Positions 1 through 9,202 are shown, counted from the stretch's first letter. The stretch: 39,487 nt of DNA from Acidobacteriota bacterium (GCA_020200135.1 JAIVJI010000076.1:39254-78740); one strand, 5' to 3'. A program made the numbers and translations. The notes: a model not told the origin generated them from the sequence alone.

Positions 1-1
1 G

Positions 2-139
2 GAGAGCACGCAGGCGACCCGCACCTATACGCTGGAGACTCCCGCGCGCGCCGGCCGGCCCGGCTTCGTCACCAAAGCCATCGGCGCCGACCCGACGTAT
101 CTAAAATATTACTCGGTCGAGCGCGCCGACCCGGACTAG
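2..139 (+). CDS. C-terminal end of an unidentified protein (5' truncated by window)
   Basis: An open frame enters the window at base 2 and stops at TAG 137-139, giving about 45 residues that end in YYSVERADPD. The codons have the GC-rich third positions seen in the real genes of the window. There is no start codon or domain that I can recognise, so no function is assigned. It ends about 250 bases before the kinase stub on the same strand. It could instead be a chance open frame, since only 45 codons are visible. Confidence 0.4.
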   Translation, partial: ESTQATRTYTLETPARAGRPGFVTKAIGADPTYLKYYSVERADPD

Positions 140-273
140 GAGGGCGAAGACGAAGAGTAGTACATCGACGCCCGCGTCCCTATGCAGGAGTTCTTGCGGA
201 AAGCACCCGCGGCAGGGGCAAAATTTAACTCCCGATACACAAGCGAGTGGTTACGCCCTGCATCGGTCAGGGG

Positions 274-296
274 AGGGGGGATTCGTCCGCCCCCCT
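274..296. other. Small G/C hairpin downstream of the first partial gene
   Basis: AGGGGGG at 274-280 can pair with CCCCCCT at 290-296 around a 9-base loop. It lies about 135 bases after the stop of the first partial gene. There is no following T-run, so it is not a clean intrinsic terminator. The rest of 140-386 shows no convincing gene on either strand. Confidence 0.3.
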
Positions 297-386
297 TATC
301 CGGCGTGACACCCTGATAAGTTTCGGCGTGAATCATCGCGTTACTGATTGGCGTCGCTAGCGGTAGGCCGTCGCCGATATAAAAAA

Positions 387-449
387 ATGACCTCAGAGAA
401 CTGGCGCAGGGTAGAGGAATTATTCAACGCGGCCCCGGCCGTGCCCGCT
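387..449 (+). pseudogene. N-terminal stub of an acidobacterial Ser/Thr protein kinase
   Basis: From ATG 387 the frame reads MTSENWRRVEELFNAAPAVP and then Ala-Asp. This matches the conserved opening of Ser/Thr kinases common in Acidobacteriota (a W-x-x-V-E-x-L-F-x-A-A pattern followed by a P-x-x-R-x-x-F-L segment). After about 21 codons the similarity stops abruptly. The frame runs on to a stop at 588-590 with no kinase domain, and the following sequence (450-590) is noticeably more AT-rich. I read it as the surviving 5' end of a kinase gene whose body was lost or replaced. A short independent gene that happens to share this opening is less likely. Confidence 0.55.
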
Positions 450-597
450 GACTTTCGGCGCCTCAGCTATAGTCATAAAGAACTACGTTCATCGATGAGC
501 TTGGGATTGAGACTACTTATTGTGGAGAATCGTCGCCCACACAATGATTCACCCTTTAAAGGCTTTCTTTGTCCAAACCCGTCATCCTAGCCGACAG

Positions 598-1755
598 CTA
601 GTTCGCAATCTCGAAGTCGATCCACTGAGTCGCGGCGCGGTGCTTCTCCCCGGCGAGGAGGTCGTTGACGGTCACCTGGAGGAGGTACTCGCCCGGGGGC
701 ATGTCGGCGCCGAGCGTGATGGAGCCTCCCGCAGCCAGACGGCTGAGGTCGGGCGGGTTGTTCAGGGCGAAGGGCTGGACTTTGCCCGTGAAGACGGGGC
801 GGCCGTCGCGGAACAGGCGCGCCTGCACCTGTAGCCGGGGGGAGCGCGTGTCATTGTCCAGACGCGCGTTATAGATGACGAAGCCGTAACGCATCACCAT
901 CCACGTCTTGAAATCGAGCGCGTGTACGAACCCGCCTTCGCGTCGTTGGCGAAGAGCGAAGTCAGCTGCACGCGGACGCCGGAGGCGCCGAAAGGCGAGA
1001 GCAGCGCGCCGGCGATCTGGTCGCGCGGCGTGCCCGGCGGCGTCCCCGCCTCCTCTTCCGGCACGCCGAAAAACCCGTCCCGCATCCGCACCCTGTACCG
1101 GCCCGGCCGCGACACCTTCAGGCTCAGTTTGTGAAACAGGCGGCGGCCGGTTTTGGCGTCGAAGGTCGCTTCGTCGGGCTGATAGCCGATGAGGTAATAG
1201 CCCGCCGCGTCGTCCGTCACGCGGCGGATGCCCGCGCTCAGGTCGTTGGAGTTGTGGACGGCGGTGCCGCCGGTCTTCTCCGCCAGCAGGCTCAACCCCG
1301 CCTGTCTCGCGGAGATGGCGGCGGCGCGGCCGGAACTCAGCTCCCCCATCTGCACGGCGTCCCTGGCCCCCGATAAATTGGAAGAGTCGGCCAGCGAGTC
1401 CGCCGCGTCCGCCGGTGTCGGCGATGTACGAGAAGTTTGTGATCTTTCGCGGCCTGCCGTCCTCGAAGATCTGAACTTCATCCGGCCGGAGGTCCGTGAC
1501 CGGCTTGCCGTCACTGTCCAGGACGACCGCGTCAACCTGCACCAGGTTGGTCGTGATACGCACGACCTCTTCTTCGCCCTGCTGCGGAGACGGCGCTGGC
1601 CGTGACCGCGCCGGCGGCGTCTGTGGGTGTGTCGGCGCGGGCCGCCGTCCGGGGGAAACGGCCCCGAAACAGAACCCCGGAAGGAGGACGGCGAGCAGGA
1701 GACGCGCCTTCAAACGACGCGGCGCGACGGCCAAAGCGCGTTGGCGAAATAACAT
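598..1755 (-). pseudogene. Decayed VWFA-related secreted protein, internally deleted and frameshifted
   Basis: Members of this acidobacterial family are exported proteins of roughly 500-700 residues with a von Willebrand factor A domain. The start at 1755 gives a signal-like N-terminus (basic residues, then LLLAVLLPGFCFGA), followed by the family opening around NLVQVDAVV, DEVQIFEDGRP and ITNFSYI. The frame then breaks near 1420. The family's later blocks (LSLLAEKTGG, AAGYYLIGYQPDE, RVRMRDGFFGV) follow in another frame down to about 935. The first frame then resumes with VMRYGFVIYNARLD, the GEYLLQV segment and the ending ATQWIDFEIAN. The VWA core expected between ITNFSYI and LSLLAEKTGG, about 200 residues, is absent. 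A second stretch is missing near 900-935. I therefore call it a pseudogene with two internal losses. A faulty assembly could give the same picture. Confidence 0.8.
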
Positions 1756-1980
1756 TTGTGTTGGAGTAAGATTTGTAACCGGTGCGGACTCGGGCAGCAC
1801 GCCTACTGCTGATGCTCTCCCGGCGCCAAGACTTTACCGAACGACTCTCGTTCGTGTAAAGCCATAAAGTTCCGCGCGCGTGAAGTCGATATAGCTTGCC
1901 GAAGGAACGCCTGTTATTATTCGTCTTAGCTACCAGCAATGCAGGTAATCCCGTACAGGCACCGTTATGACACGGCCCCT

Positions 1981-2364
1981 ATGAGCCATATTTTAATCGT
2001 TGACGATTCGCCGACCATGAGGAGGATGGTCACGGCCTCGCTCCGCGCCCTGCCGGGCGCCAGCTTCGGCGAGGCGAGCAGCGGGCTCGAAGCCATCGAG
2101 CGGCTGGCGCTCGCCCCCGTAGACTTGATGATTCTCGACCTGAACATGCCGGACATGCACGGCCTGGAGGTTCTGGACTTCCTGCGCCGCCACCGGGCGT
2201 ACAGCCGCATCCCCGTCATCGTGCTGACGACCAGGGGCGACGAGCCGCGCCGCGCCGAAGCGCTGGCCGCCGGCGCGGCCCTGTATTTAACCAAGCCGTT
2301 CGCGCCCCAGTCGCTGGCCGCGCAGGCGGAAGCCTTGCTGAAAGCACATCCAGAAAGGGCCTAG
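1981..2364 (+). CDS. cheY: CheY-like single-domain response regulator
   Basis: A 127-residue receiver domain with no output domain. It has the acidic pair D8-D9, the phospho-acceptor Asp at D53 in MILDLNMPD, the switch Thr region VIVLTTRG and the conserved Lys in LTKPFAP. I chose ATG 1981 (MSHILIVDDSP) rather than ATG 1939, because receiver homology begins exactly there and the extra 14 residues look non-native. It is the first gene of the chemosensory operon, and its TAG stop shares one base with the GTG start of CheA, which suggests translational coupling. By family it takes phosphate from CheA and carries the signal to an output that cannot be seen here. Confidence 0.9.
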   Translation: MSHILIVDDSPTMRRMVTASLRALPGASFGEASSGLEAIERLALAPVDLMILDLNMPDMHGLEVLDFLRRHRAYSRIPVIVLTTRGDEPRRAEALAAGAALYLTKPFAPQSLAAQAEALLKAHPERA

Positions 2365-4445
2365 TGTCCGACCCGCACCCCGACAACGGCGGCGATTTTT
2401 TTGCGCAGTTCCTCGACGACTATTTCGCCGAGTGCGACGAGCACCTGACGCTCGTGCGCCGTCACCTGCTCGCGCTCGAAGAGCAGGTCGGGCGGCCTGA
2501 CGTTGACCCGGCTTTACTCGACGAGCTTTTCCGCAGCTTCCACACGCTCAAGGGCATCTCGGCCATGGTCGACTTGAGCGAGGCCGAACGGCTCGCACAC
2601 CACATGGAGAGCTACCTGCGGGCTTTGCGCCAGAAGGAGGCGCGGCCCGGCGTGGAGGGCGTCGAGACCCTCATGGCGGCGACGACGGTGCTTGAGCGCG
2701 TCATCACCGCGCGCCGCACGGGCGAGGCGCCCCCGGCCATCGACACGACGGTCGCGCGGCTCCGTGCGTTACACTCGGAGTCCGCCGCGACGGCCGAACA
2801 GCCCGCGCCATTACAAACCGCCGACGCGAGCGACACGGATGCGGAGCACGTGCGGAGTCCGGCCCGGCCGTCCGGCGCTGCGGGTGGTTCAGAGCACGCG
2901 CGCGTCTGGCGTTTTGAATTCGTCCCGACCCCCGCGCTCTCCGAACGCGGCGTCAACGTCAACAGCATCCGCGCGCGCCTGCAGGAGTTGGGAGAGATTC
3001 TGCAAGCCACGCCGCACGTCAGGGGTGACGGCGGCATCGTCTTCGAGTTCGTCGTCGCCACCGGCTTCGAAGAATCGACGTTCGCGGGCTGGCACGAAGA
3101 CAACCTGACGTACACGCCGGTCGAAGAAGCGACCGCGGACACGACCGAGGCGGCGACGACGAACGGGCGGGCTGCACTGTCTTCCGACACGGACGAAGAC
3201 TCTCACCCGACGCAGGCGACGCCCGCCGCGTCGATGCTCTCGCCCTCGAACGTCGTGCGTGTAGACCTCGCGCGTCTGGACGAGTTGATGCGCCTCATCG
3301 GCGCACTGGTCACGAGCCGCGCGCGGCTGGACGAGAGCCTGAAGCATTTGAAGCGAACGGTCGCCCCCGCCGAGTGGCGCGCGTTGCAGGAGACGAGCCT
3401 GGCGATGTCGCGCCAGTTGCGCGACCTGCGCGAAGGCGTCATGCGCGTGCGGATGGTGCAGGTCGGCGAAATCTTCGAGCGAATGAGGTTCGTCGTCCGC
3501 GACCTGACGCGGGAGAGCGGCAAGGAGATTCGGCTCGAACTGCTGGGGCAGGAGACGGAGATCGACAAGTTCCTCGTCGAGCGGATGACCGACCCGCTGC
3601 TGCATCTCGTGCGTAACGCCGTCAGTCACGGGCTGGAAACTGTTGAGGAGCGCGCCGCGCTGGGGAAGCCGCCCGAAGGCAAAATCACGCTGCGCGCCGC
3701 GACCTCGGGCGACAACGTGCTGATCGAGATAGCCGACGACGGGCGCGGCATCGACGCGGAGCGCGTCGCCGCGCGTGCGCGCGAGCGGGGCCTGATTTCC
3801 GGGGACGAGCGTCTCGACGAGGCGCAGTTGCTGGAGTTGATCTGCGCGCCGGGCTTCTCGACGCGCGACGAGGCCGACCGCGCCAGCGGGCGCGGCGTCG
3901 GGATGGACGTGGTCTGTAGCACGGTCGAGGAACTCGGCGGCACGCTTCGGCTTGCGACCGAGAAGGGTCGCGGGACGCGCTTCACGGTCGGGCTGCCCCT
4001 GACGCTCGCCATCGCCGAAGCCCTCATCGCCAGCGTGGGCGGCCAGCGGTTCGCCTTCCCGCAGACGGTGGTGCGCGAAGTCATCGAAGTCGAAGCCTCG
4101 TCGGTGAGGGTCCTGGAGAACAACGAAATCGTCTCCTACCGCGGAGAGGTGCTGCCGCTGGTGCGCCTCGCGCGTCTGTTCGACCTTGAAGAGACGACGG
4201 GGGACTCCTTTCACGTCTTCGTCATCGGCGGCGGCGCGAACGCCGTGGGGCTGGTCGTCGACCGCGCCGTCGGGCAGAGGGAGGTCGTGGTGCGCGGCCT
4301 GAACGACCCGCTGGTGAAAGTCGCCGGGGTCGCGGGCGCCACCGACCTCGGCGACGGGCGCGTCGTGCTCATCCTCGACGTGGCCGCCCTCAAACACTCT
4401 GCGCTCGGCGGCCGGCTCGCCGCCGGGATCGGGACGGCAATATAA
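2364..4445 (+). CDS. cheA: Chemotaxis histidine kinase CheA
   Basis: A 693-residue cytoplasmic kinase starting at GTG 2364, with AGAAAGG a few bases upstream and a one-base overlap with the preceding regulator gene. Domain order: an Hpt domain (residues about 10-110) with phosphorylatable His60 in FHTLKG; a linker domain (about 180-255, beginning WRFEFVPTP) that is not the usual P2 sequence; a dimerisation helix pair (about 290-345); a HATPase with N-box HLVRNAVSHG, G1 box DDGRGI and G2 box GRGVGMDVV; and a C-terminal CheW-like domain (about 555-690). There is no C-terminal receiver, so phosphate must pass to the separate regulators in the operon. All catalytic motifs are present, so it should be active. 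CheW follows after two bases. Confidence 0.97.
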   Translation: MSDPHPDNGGDFFAQFLDDYFAECDEHLTLVRRHLLALEEQVGRPDVDPALLDELFRSFHTLKGISAMVDLSEAERLAHHMESYLRALRQKEARPGVEGVETLMAATTVLERVITARRTGEAPPAIDTTVARLRALHSESAATAEQPAPLQTADASDTDAEHVRSPARPSGAAGGSEHARVWRFEFVPTPALSERGVNVNSIRARLQELGEILQATPHVRGDGGIVFEFVVATGFEESTFAGWHEDNLTYTPVEEATADTTEAATTNGRAALSSDTDEDSHPTQATPAASMLSPSNVVRVDLARLDELMRLIGALVTSRARLDESLKHLKRTVAPAEWRALQETSLAMSRQLRDLREGVMRVRMVQVGEIFERMRFVVRDLTRESGKEIRLELLGQETEIDKFLVERMTDPLLHLVRNAVSHGLETVEERAALGKPPEGKITLRAATSGDNVLIEIADDGRGIDAERVAARARERGLISGDERLDEAQLLELICAPGFSTRDEADRASGRGVGMDVVCSTVEELGGTLRLATEKGRGTRFTVGLPLTLAIAEALIASVGGQRFAFPQTVVREVIEVEASSVRVLENNEIVSYRGEVLPLVRLARLFDLEETTGDSFHVFVIGGGANAVGLVVDRAVGQREVVVRGLNDPLVKVAGVAGATDLGDGRVVLILDVAALKHSALGGRLAAGIGTAI

Positions 4446-4447
4446 TC

Positions 4448-4906
4448 ATGTCGAATATTACAAACGACACCGAACCTTTCGTCCTCTTCGAGCTGGCGGG
4501 GACTACTTACGGCGTGCGCAGCCGCTTCGTCCAGCAGATGGAGATGGTCGAGCACATCACGCCGGTGCCGAACGCGCCCCCGGCGGTCGAGGGCGTCGTG
4601 CTCGCGCGCGGACAGGTCATCCCGGCGCTGAGCCTGCGGGCGCGCTTCGGCTTCGAGAAGATTCCCTACGACCTGCGCGCGCGGCTGCTGGTCGTCAACA
4701 GCGGGGGACGCACCATCGGGTTGATCGCCGACACGGCACGCGAGTTCGTGCGCATCCCCGCCGCGGCCATCGAGCCGCCGCCGGAAGCCATCACGGGCCT
4801 GAGCGGGAAGTATCTGGAAGGAATCGCGACGATAGACGGGCGAATGATACTCGTCCTCGACCTGGGTGAAGTGATTGACCTCGGCGACCAGCAGCCGGTT
4901 GTCTGA
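4448..4906 (+). CDS. cheW: Coupling protein CheW
   Basis: A 152-residue single CheW domain. It begins with [13 protein letters not shown], has the hydrophobic core [15 protein letters not shown], the [15 protein letters not shown] strand pair, and ends near [11 protein letters not shown]. In this family the protein is an SH3-like beta structure that bridges the receptor tip and the CheA CheW-like domain. It starts two bases after the CheA stop, so the two are probably translated together. Length and motifs are ordinary. Nothing unusual was seen. Confidence 0.95.
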   Translation: MSNITNDTEPFVLFELAGTTYGVRSRFVQQMEMVEHITPVPNAPPAVEGVVLARGQVIPALSLRARFGFEKIPYDLRARLLVVNSGGRTIGLIADTAREFVRIPAAAIEPPPEAITGLSGKYLEGIATIDGRMILVLDLGEVIDLGDQQPVV

Positions 4907-4920
4907 AGTTGGCGGTTAAG

Positions 4921-4925
4921 AGGAG
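4921..4925 (+). promoter_or_regulatory. Ribosome binding site that fixes the MCP start
   Basis: AGGAG lies six bases before ATG 4932. It supports that ATG as the true MCP start, against the earlier out-of-frame start at 4909, whose first 80 codons encode an implausible Arg-rich sequence. Confidence 0.7.
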
Positions 4926-4931
4926 ACGGTC

Positions 4932-6888
4932 ATGGCAGCACAGATTATCGACGGGCGGACGGCACTTAACGCGAACGCCTTGCGTGAACAGGCGGCGCAG
5001 GTGTCGGAAGCGGCGCAGGGGATCGCGCGGGTCGCGGACCAAACGACGGAGGGGGCGGAGGCGCAGTTGCGCTCGCTCGACTCCGCCACCAGTCTCGCCA
5101 ACGAGATGGCGGCGTCGCTCGGCGAGACGACCACGCAGGCCGAGTCGCGACGACACCGAAGCCCTCTCGGCCGCCGTCAACCAGACCGCCGTCAGCATGG
5201 AGCAGGTCTCGCGCTCCATCGACAGCCTCGCCGCGGGCGCCGACGACCTGACCGTCTCGGCGGAAGAGACGGCCTCGTCAATCAACGAGATGGCCGCCTC
5301 CGTCGAGGAGGTCTCGGCGATGTCCGAGAACCTGGCCTCGACCGTCGAGGAAGTTTCGACCTCGATGGAGGAGATGGCGCGCTCCATCCAGGGCGTGACG
5401 CAGAACACCGAGAAGATCACCGAGGCGGCGACGGGCGCGGCGACGAGCGCCGCCGAGATGGATCGCTCGCTGCGCTCGGTCGCGGCGATGACCAAGCACG
5501 CGGAGGAGGTCTCGGGCCGCGTCTCGCGCGAGGCGGAGCAGGGCGGCGCGGCGGCTCAGAAGTCCATTCAAGGCCTGGGGCGCGTCCGCGCCTCGATGGA
5601 GCAGTCGGCGGCCGTCATCCGCGAGATGGGGAAGCGCTCGAACGAGATCGGCGGCATCGTCAATACCATCAACGTCATCGCCGAGCGCACCAACATGCTC
5701 TCGCTGAACGCCTCGATCGAGGCGGCGCGCGCCGGCGAGGCCGGGCGCGGCTTCGCCGTCGTCGCCGAAGAGATTCGCAACCTCGCAGACCGCTCGGCGC
5801 AGGCGACCGCGGACATCGCCGCCATCATCAAGGCGTTGCAGGACGTGGTGCAGGAGGCCGTCGCGGCGTCGAACGAGGGGGTGCGCGTCGCGGACGAGAG
5901 CGGCCGCCTCGCAGAGGAGGGGTCGGCGGGGCTGCAAAGAATCATGTCCGGCATCGGCGAGACGACGCAGATAGTCGGCCAGATAGCGCGCGCCACCGAG
6001 GAGCAGTTGAGCGCCGGCGCGCACGTCGTGACCGCGATCGAGATGACCGCGACGCAGGCCAGGCAGACGACGGTCGCCACGGCCGAGCAGTCCAAGGCCG
6101 CGCAGGAGATCGTCAGGGCGGCGGCGCACATGCGCAAGACCGCGAAGGAGGTCAGTCAGGCGATGGGCGAGCAGGGGCGCGCCGCGCGCGAGATCATCAA
6201 GGCCGCGCAGAGCACGACCGCGGTGGCCACGCAGGTGCGCAAAGCCTCGGGCGAGCAGGCGGCGGCGGCCAAACAGGTCGCGCAGGCGGTCGAGTCCATG
6301 CGGCGCGGCGCGGCCACCACCTCGCGCGCGCTCGAAGAGCAGGCCACGGCGAGCGAACAAGTCTCGAAAGAGTCCGAGCGCCTCGCGCGCATGATCGCGG
6401 GGGTGAGCCGCGCGATGGGGGAACAGGCGGTCGCCGCGACGCAAATCACCACCGCCGCGAACAGTATGCGCCAGCAGGGCGACCAGCTCGCCAGGGCGAT
6501 AGCCGAGCAGGCGCGCGCCGCCCGCGACATGACCGCTGCCACCACTAGCATCTCCAAAGAGGTCGGCCTCATCACGCGCTCGAACCGGCAGCACCTGACC
6601 TCAGCCGAGCAGGTCCTGGGCACGCTCAACGACATCCGGCACATCACCGAGCGCAACGCGAGCGGGGTCAAGAGCACCTTGAGCGGCGCCGCAGACTTGA
6701 TCGAGCGTGCGCGGCAACTCGCCGAGATGGTGAACGACTCGGGCGCGGGGCCGGGGGGCGAAAATGGGGCGCAACGCTCAAGCGCCAAGCCGCGCTCGAA
6801 CGGGAGACCACGCCGCTCGAAAAAAAATCAGGCCCCGGCCGGCGACGCCGAGACGGGCGTGCCGCAGCGTCACGACGACTCTGGGTGA
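4932..6888 (+). CDS. Soluble methyl-accepting chemotaxis protein, frame broken near 5150
   Basis: This is the receptor of the operon. The N-terminal 70 or so residues ([10 protein letters not shown]... ending GETTTQAES) are in one frame. From about 5150 to the TGA at 6886-6888 the protein continues in the next frame, beginning [12 protein letters not shown]. No transmembrane segment or classical ligand-binding domain is visible, so it should be cytoplasmic. The signalling tip is clear around 5670-5770 ([20 protein letters not shown], then [20 protein letters not shown]). The rest is Ala/Glu/Gln-rich coiled coil in a strict 28-residue register on both sides of the tip. Register counting suggests about 23 codons are missing at the break. 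Either the gene is inactive or the break is a sequence error; the otherwise clean operon favours an error or a very recent lesion. Confidence 0.85.
5998..6669 (+). repeat. Eight tandem 28-residue (84-bp) coiled-coil repeats in the MCP
   Basis: Eight consecutive units of exactly 28 codons follow one another without gaps. Their first residues are [63 protein letters not shown] and RQHLTSAEQ. Each unit is four heptads. The signature is an acidic-Gln pair at positions 2-3, Ala at 6-7 and an aliphatic residue at 10. The last unit is the most diverged. The repeats form the distal part of the C-terminal arm of the receptor hairpin. Confidence 0.85.
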
Positions 6889-6943
6889 CGGAAGAAAGTT
6901 GTCGCTCCCGGTAGGTACGAGTACGACGTGTAAGTTGACGTGC

Positions 6944-9160
6944 ATGGGGATGGATGATCTGACTCCTTCGGACAATTCGATCGGCGTCTTCACCACCGAC
7001 GCGAGTCTCGTTATTCAAATCTGGGACGCGGCCCTCGCACGCCTGACCGGCATCCCCGCGGGCGCGGCCTGCGGGAGTCCGCTCGTCGAACTGCTCCCCG
7101 ACCTTGAAGAGCGCCGGCTGCTCGCGCGTTTCCGGCGGGTGCTGGACGAGGGGGTCGTCGAAGTCCTCGCGCCGGCCTTCCACCGTTACCTGATTCCGTG
7201 CCCGCCCGCGAACGCCTCGGCGCACTTCGACAGGATGCGGCAGCGCGTGACCATCGCGCCGTTGCACGAGGACGGGCGGATAGTCGGCGCGCTCGTCACG
7301 GTCGAAGACGTCACGGCGCGTTTGGAGCGCGAGCGCGCCCTCTCCGAACAGCTCGCCCAAGGCGACGAGGACGGCCGGCTCGGCGCCGCGCGGACACTCG
7401 CGGAAGACGAGTCGCTCGAAACGGCGCAGCCACTCCTGGGCGCGCTGAAAGATGAGAGCTGGCGCGTGCGCCGCGTGGCCGTCGAGGGGCTGTCGCGCCG
7501 CGCCGCGCCGGACGCCATCGCCGCGCTCCTGGCGTCGGTGCGCGAGAATCATCATCACCTCGGCCTCCTCAACAGCGCGCTTCAGGTGCTCGCGATGAGC
7601 GACGTGGACACGCTCACGCCGCTCGTCGAGTTCCTCAACGAGGAGGACGCAGACCTGCGCATGCAGGCGGCGCTCGCGCTCGGCGAGCAGCGCGACACGC
7701 GCGCCGCGCCCGCGCTCCTCGTCGCGCTCGATGACGCGGACCCGAACGTGCGCTACCACGCCATCGAGGCGTTGGGTAAGCTCCGCGCGCCCGAGGCGGC
7801 GGACGCGCTCGCGGCCGTCGCGGAGACGCGCGACTTCTTTCTCGCCTTCCCGGCGCTCGACGCGTTGACACGCATCGGCGACGCGCGGGTCGCCCCGCGC
7901 GTCGTGCCCCTGCTCGAAGACGAGCTGCTGCGCGAGGCCGCGGCCGACGTGCTCGGACAACTCGGCGACGAAGGGGCGGTGGCGCCGCTCGCCGCGCTGC
8001 TGAACGCACCCGAAGCGCCCACGCGCGTGGTCGCGCGCGCTCTCGCCGCGCTGCACGACCGCTACGAGAAGCGGTACGGCGAGGGCGCGTACATCGCAGA
8101 CCTGAGCCGCGCGGCCGTCAACCCGACGGGCGCGCGGAATCTGCTCGACGCGCTGGACGATGCGGGCAACGAAGAGCTGCGCCCGCTCGCGCTGGTCGTC
8201 GGTTGGCTGGAGGGCTCGGCGGTCGAGCGCGCACTGACACGGCTGCTCGGGCGCGCGGACGCGCGCGGCGAGGTGATCGAAGCGTTAGTCAGGCACGGGT
8301 CGCGCGTGACGGAGCTGCTGGTCGAACAGCTCGGGTCGGAAGACCTCGAAATCAGAAAGGCGGCGGTGGTCGCGCTCGGGCGCATCGGCGACGCGCGCGC
8401 CGCGCCCGCGCTCGTCGAAGTGCTCGACGAAGACCCGGAGCTGGTGATCCCGGCGGCGGACGCGCTGGCGAAGATAGGCGACCCGCGCGCGTTCGAGGCG
8501 CTGCTCGCCCTGGTCGGCGACGCGAACGCGGCGGTGAGGCAGTCGGTCGTCGGCGCGCTCAACTCTCTCGGCTCGCCGCAGATGGCCGCGCGTGTGTTGC
8601 CTCTTTTAGAAGACGACGACCCGAACGTGCGCGAATCGGCGGTGAAGGTGGCGGGGTACTTCGGCTACACGGAATGCGCCGGGCTTCTGTTGGAGCGTTG
8701 CCGCGACCGCGACGAGCGCGTGCGCCGCGCTGCGGTCGAGCACCTCCCCTTTCTCGAAGACGAGCGCGCGAAGCCCGCTCTCGTCTTCGCGCTCAGACAC
8801 GAGACGCCGAGAGTGAGGGCCGCGGCGGCCGGCGCGATGGCACTCGCCGAAGGCCCGGAGGTCTCGGCCTCTTTGATTGACGCGCTCGGGGACGACGATT
8901 CGTGGGTGCGCTATTTCGCCGCGCGTTCGCTCGGGCGGTTGAAGGTTGCCGAAAGCGCTGACGCGCTGGCCGCGCTGGCGCGGGACGACAAGGCGAGTCA
9001 CGTACGCATCGCGGCCGTCGAGGCGCTGGGAGCCGTCGGCGGTGAGACGGCGTTCGGGGCGGTCGCGCCGCTGCTCAAGTCGGACGACCCGGACCTCGCG
9101 CGCGTGGCGGCCGGGGCGCTCGGGATGATGAAAAGCGGTAAGCCGGCGGACGTTAGCTGA
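6944..9160 (+). CDS. PAS domain plus HEAT-repeat protein of the chemosensory operon
   Basis: A 738-residue protein. An N-terminal PAS-like domain (about residues 10-130, with SIGVFTTDASLVIQIWD and VGALVTVEDVTARLE) is followed by some 18-20 HEAT repeats of about 31 residues, for example DPNVRYHAIEALGKL, DLEIRKAAVVALGRIGD and DSWVRYFAARSLGRL. HEAT arrays bind proteins, so a scaffold or adaptor role whose activity depends on a PAS input is the natural inference; no catalytic motif is visible. I start at ATG 6944 because upstream codons of the same frame lie in the MCP 3' end and read as non-native. No strong ribosome site precedes it, and ATG 6950 is an alternative. It sits 55 bases after the MCP stop and 42 before CheR. 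I recall HEAT proteins in a few other chemosensory clusters (for example Myxococcus Che7), but this placement with a PAS domain is unusual. Confidence 0.88.
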   Translation: MGMDDLTPSDNSIGVFTTDASLVIQIWDAALARLTGIPAGAACGSPLVELLPDLEERRLLARFRRVLDEGVVEVLAPAFHRYLIPCPPANASAHFDRMRQRVTIAPLHEDGRIVGALVTVEDVTARLERERALSEQLAQGDEDGRLGAARTLAEDESLETAQPLLGALKDESWRVRRVAVEGLSRRAAPDAIAALLASVRENHHHLGLLNSALQVLAMSDVDTLTPLVEFLNEEDADLRMQAALALGEQRDTRAAPALLVALDDADPNVRYHAIEALGKLRAPEAADALAAVAETRDFFLAFPALDALTRIGDARVAPRVVPLLEDELLREAAADVLGQLGDEGAVAPLAALLNAPEAPTRVVARALAALHDRYEKRYGEGAYIADLSRAAVNPTGARNLLDALDDAGNEELRPLALVVGWLEGSAVERALTRLLGRADARGEVIEALVRHGSRVTELLVEQLGSEDLEIRKAAVVALGRIGDARAAPALVEVLDEDPELVIPAADALAKIGDPRAFEALLALVGDANAAVRQSVVGALNSLGSPQMAARVLPLLEDDDPNVRESAVKVAGYFGYTECAGLLLERCRDRDERVRRAAVEHLPFLEDERAKPALVFALRHETPRVRAAAAGAMALAEGPEVSASLIDALGDDDSWVRYFAARSLGRLKVAESADALAALARDDKASHVRIAAVEALGAVGGETAFGAVAPLLKSDDPDLARVAAGALGMMKSGKPADVS

Positions 9161-9202
9161 AGGCGGAAGAGCCTCCGGCAGTTCGCCGCGGGCCGAAGAA
9201 CA

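Noticed and set aside
136..336. 66-codon minus-strand frame in the left intergenic region
   Set aside because: It has no ribosome site, its composition is poor and it ends in a Ser run. It crosses the G/C hairpin and the end of the first partial gene.
2889..4397. 502-codon minus-strand frame antisense to cheA
   Set aside because: cheA is unmistakable on the plus strand. The antisense frame shows no motif and has a His/Arg/Asp-rich shadow composition.
4909..5150. MCP start at 4909
   Set aside because: The first 80 residues would be almost entirely Arg, Ser and Pro. ATG 4932 in the other frame has a good ribosome site and coiled-coil sequence.
6764..6943. Extended N-terminus of the PAS-HEAT protein from 6764
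   Set aside because: These codons overlap the MCP 3' end in another frame and give an Arg/Thr-rich sequence unlike the PAS domain that follows.
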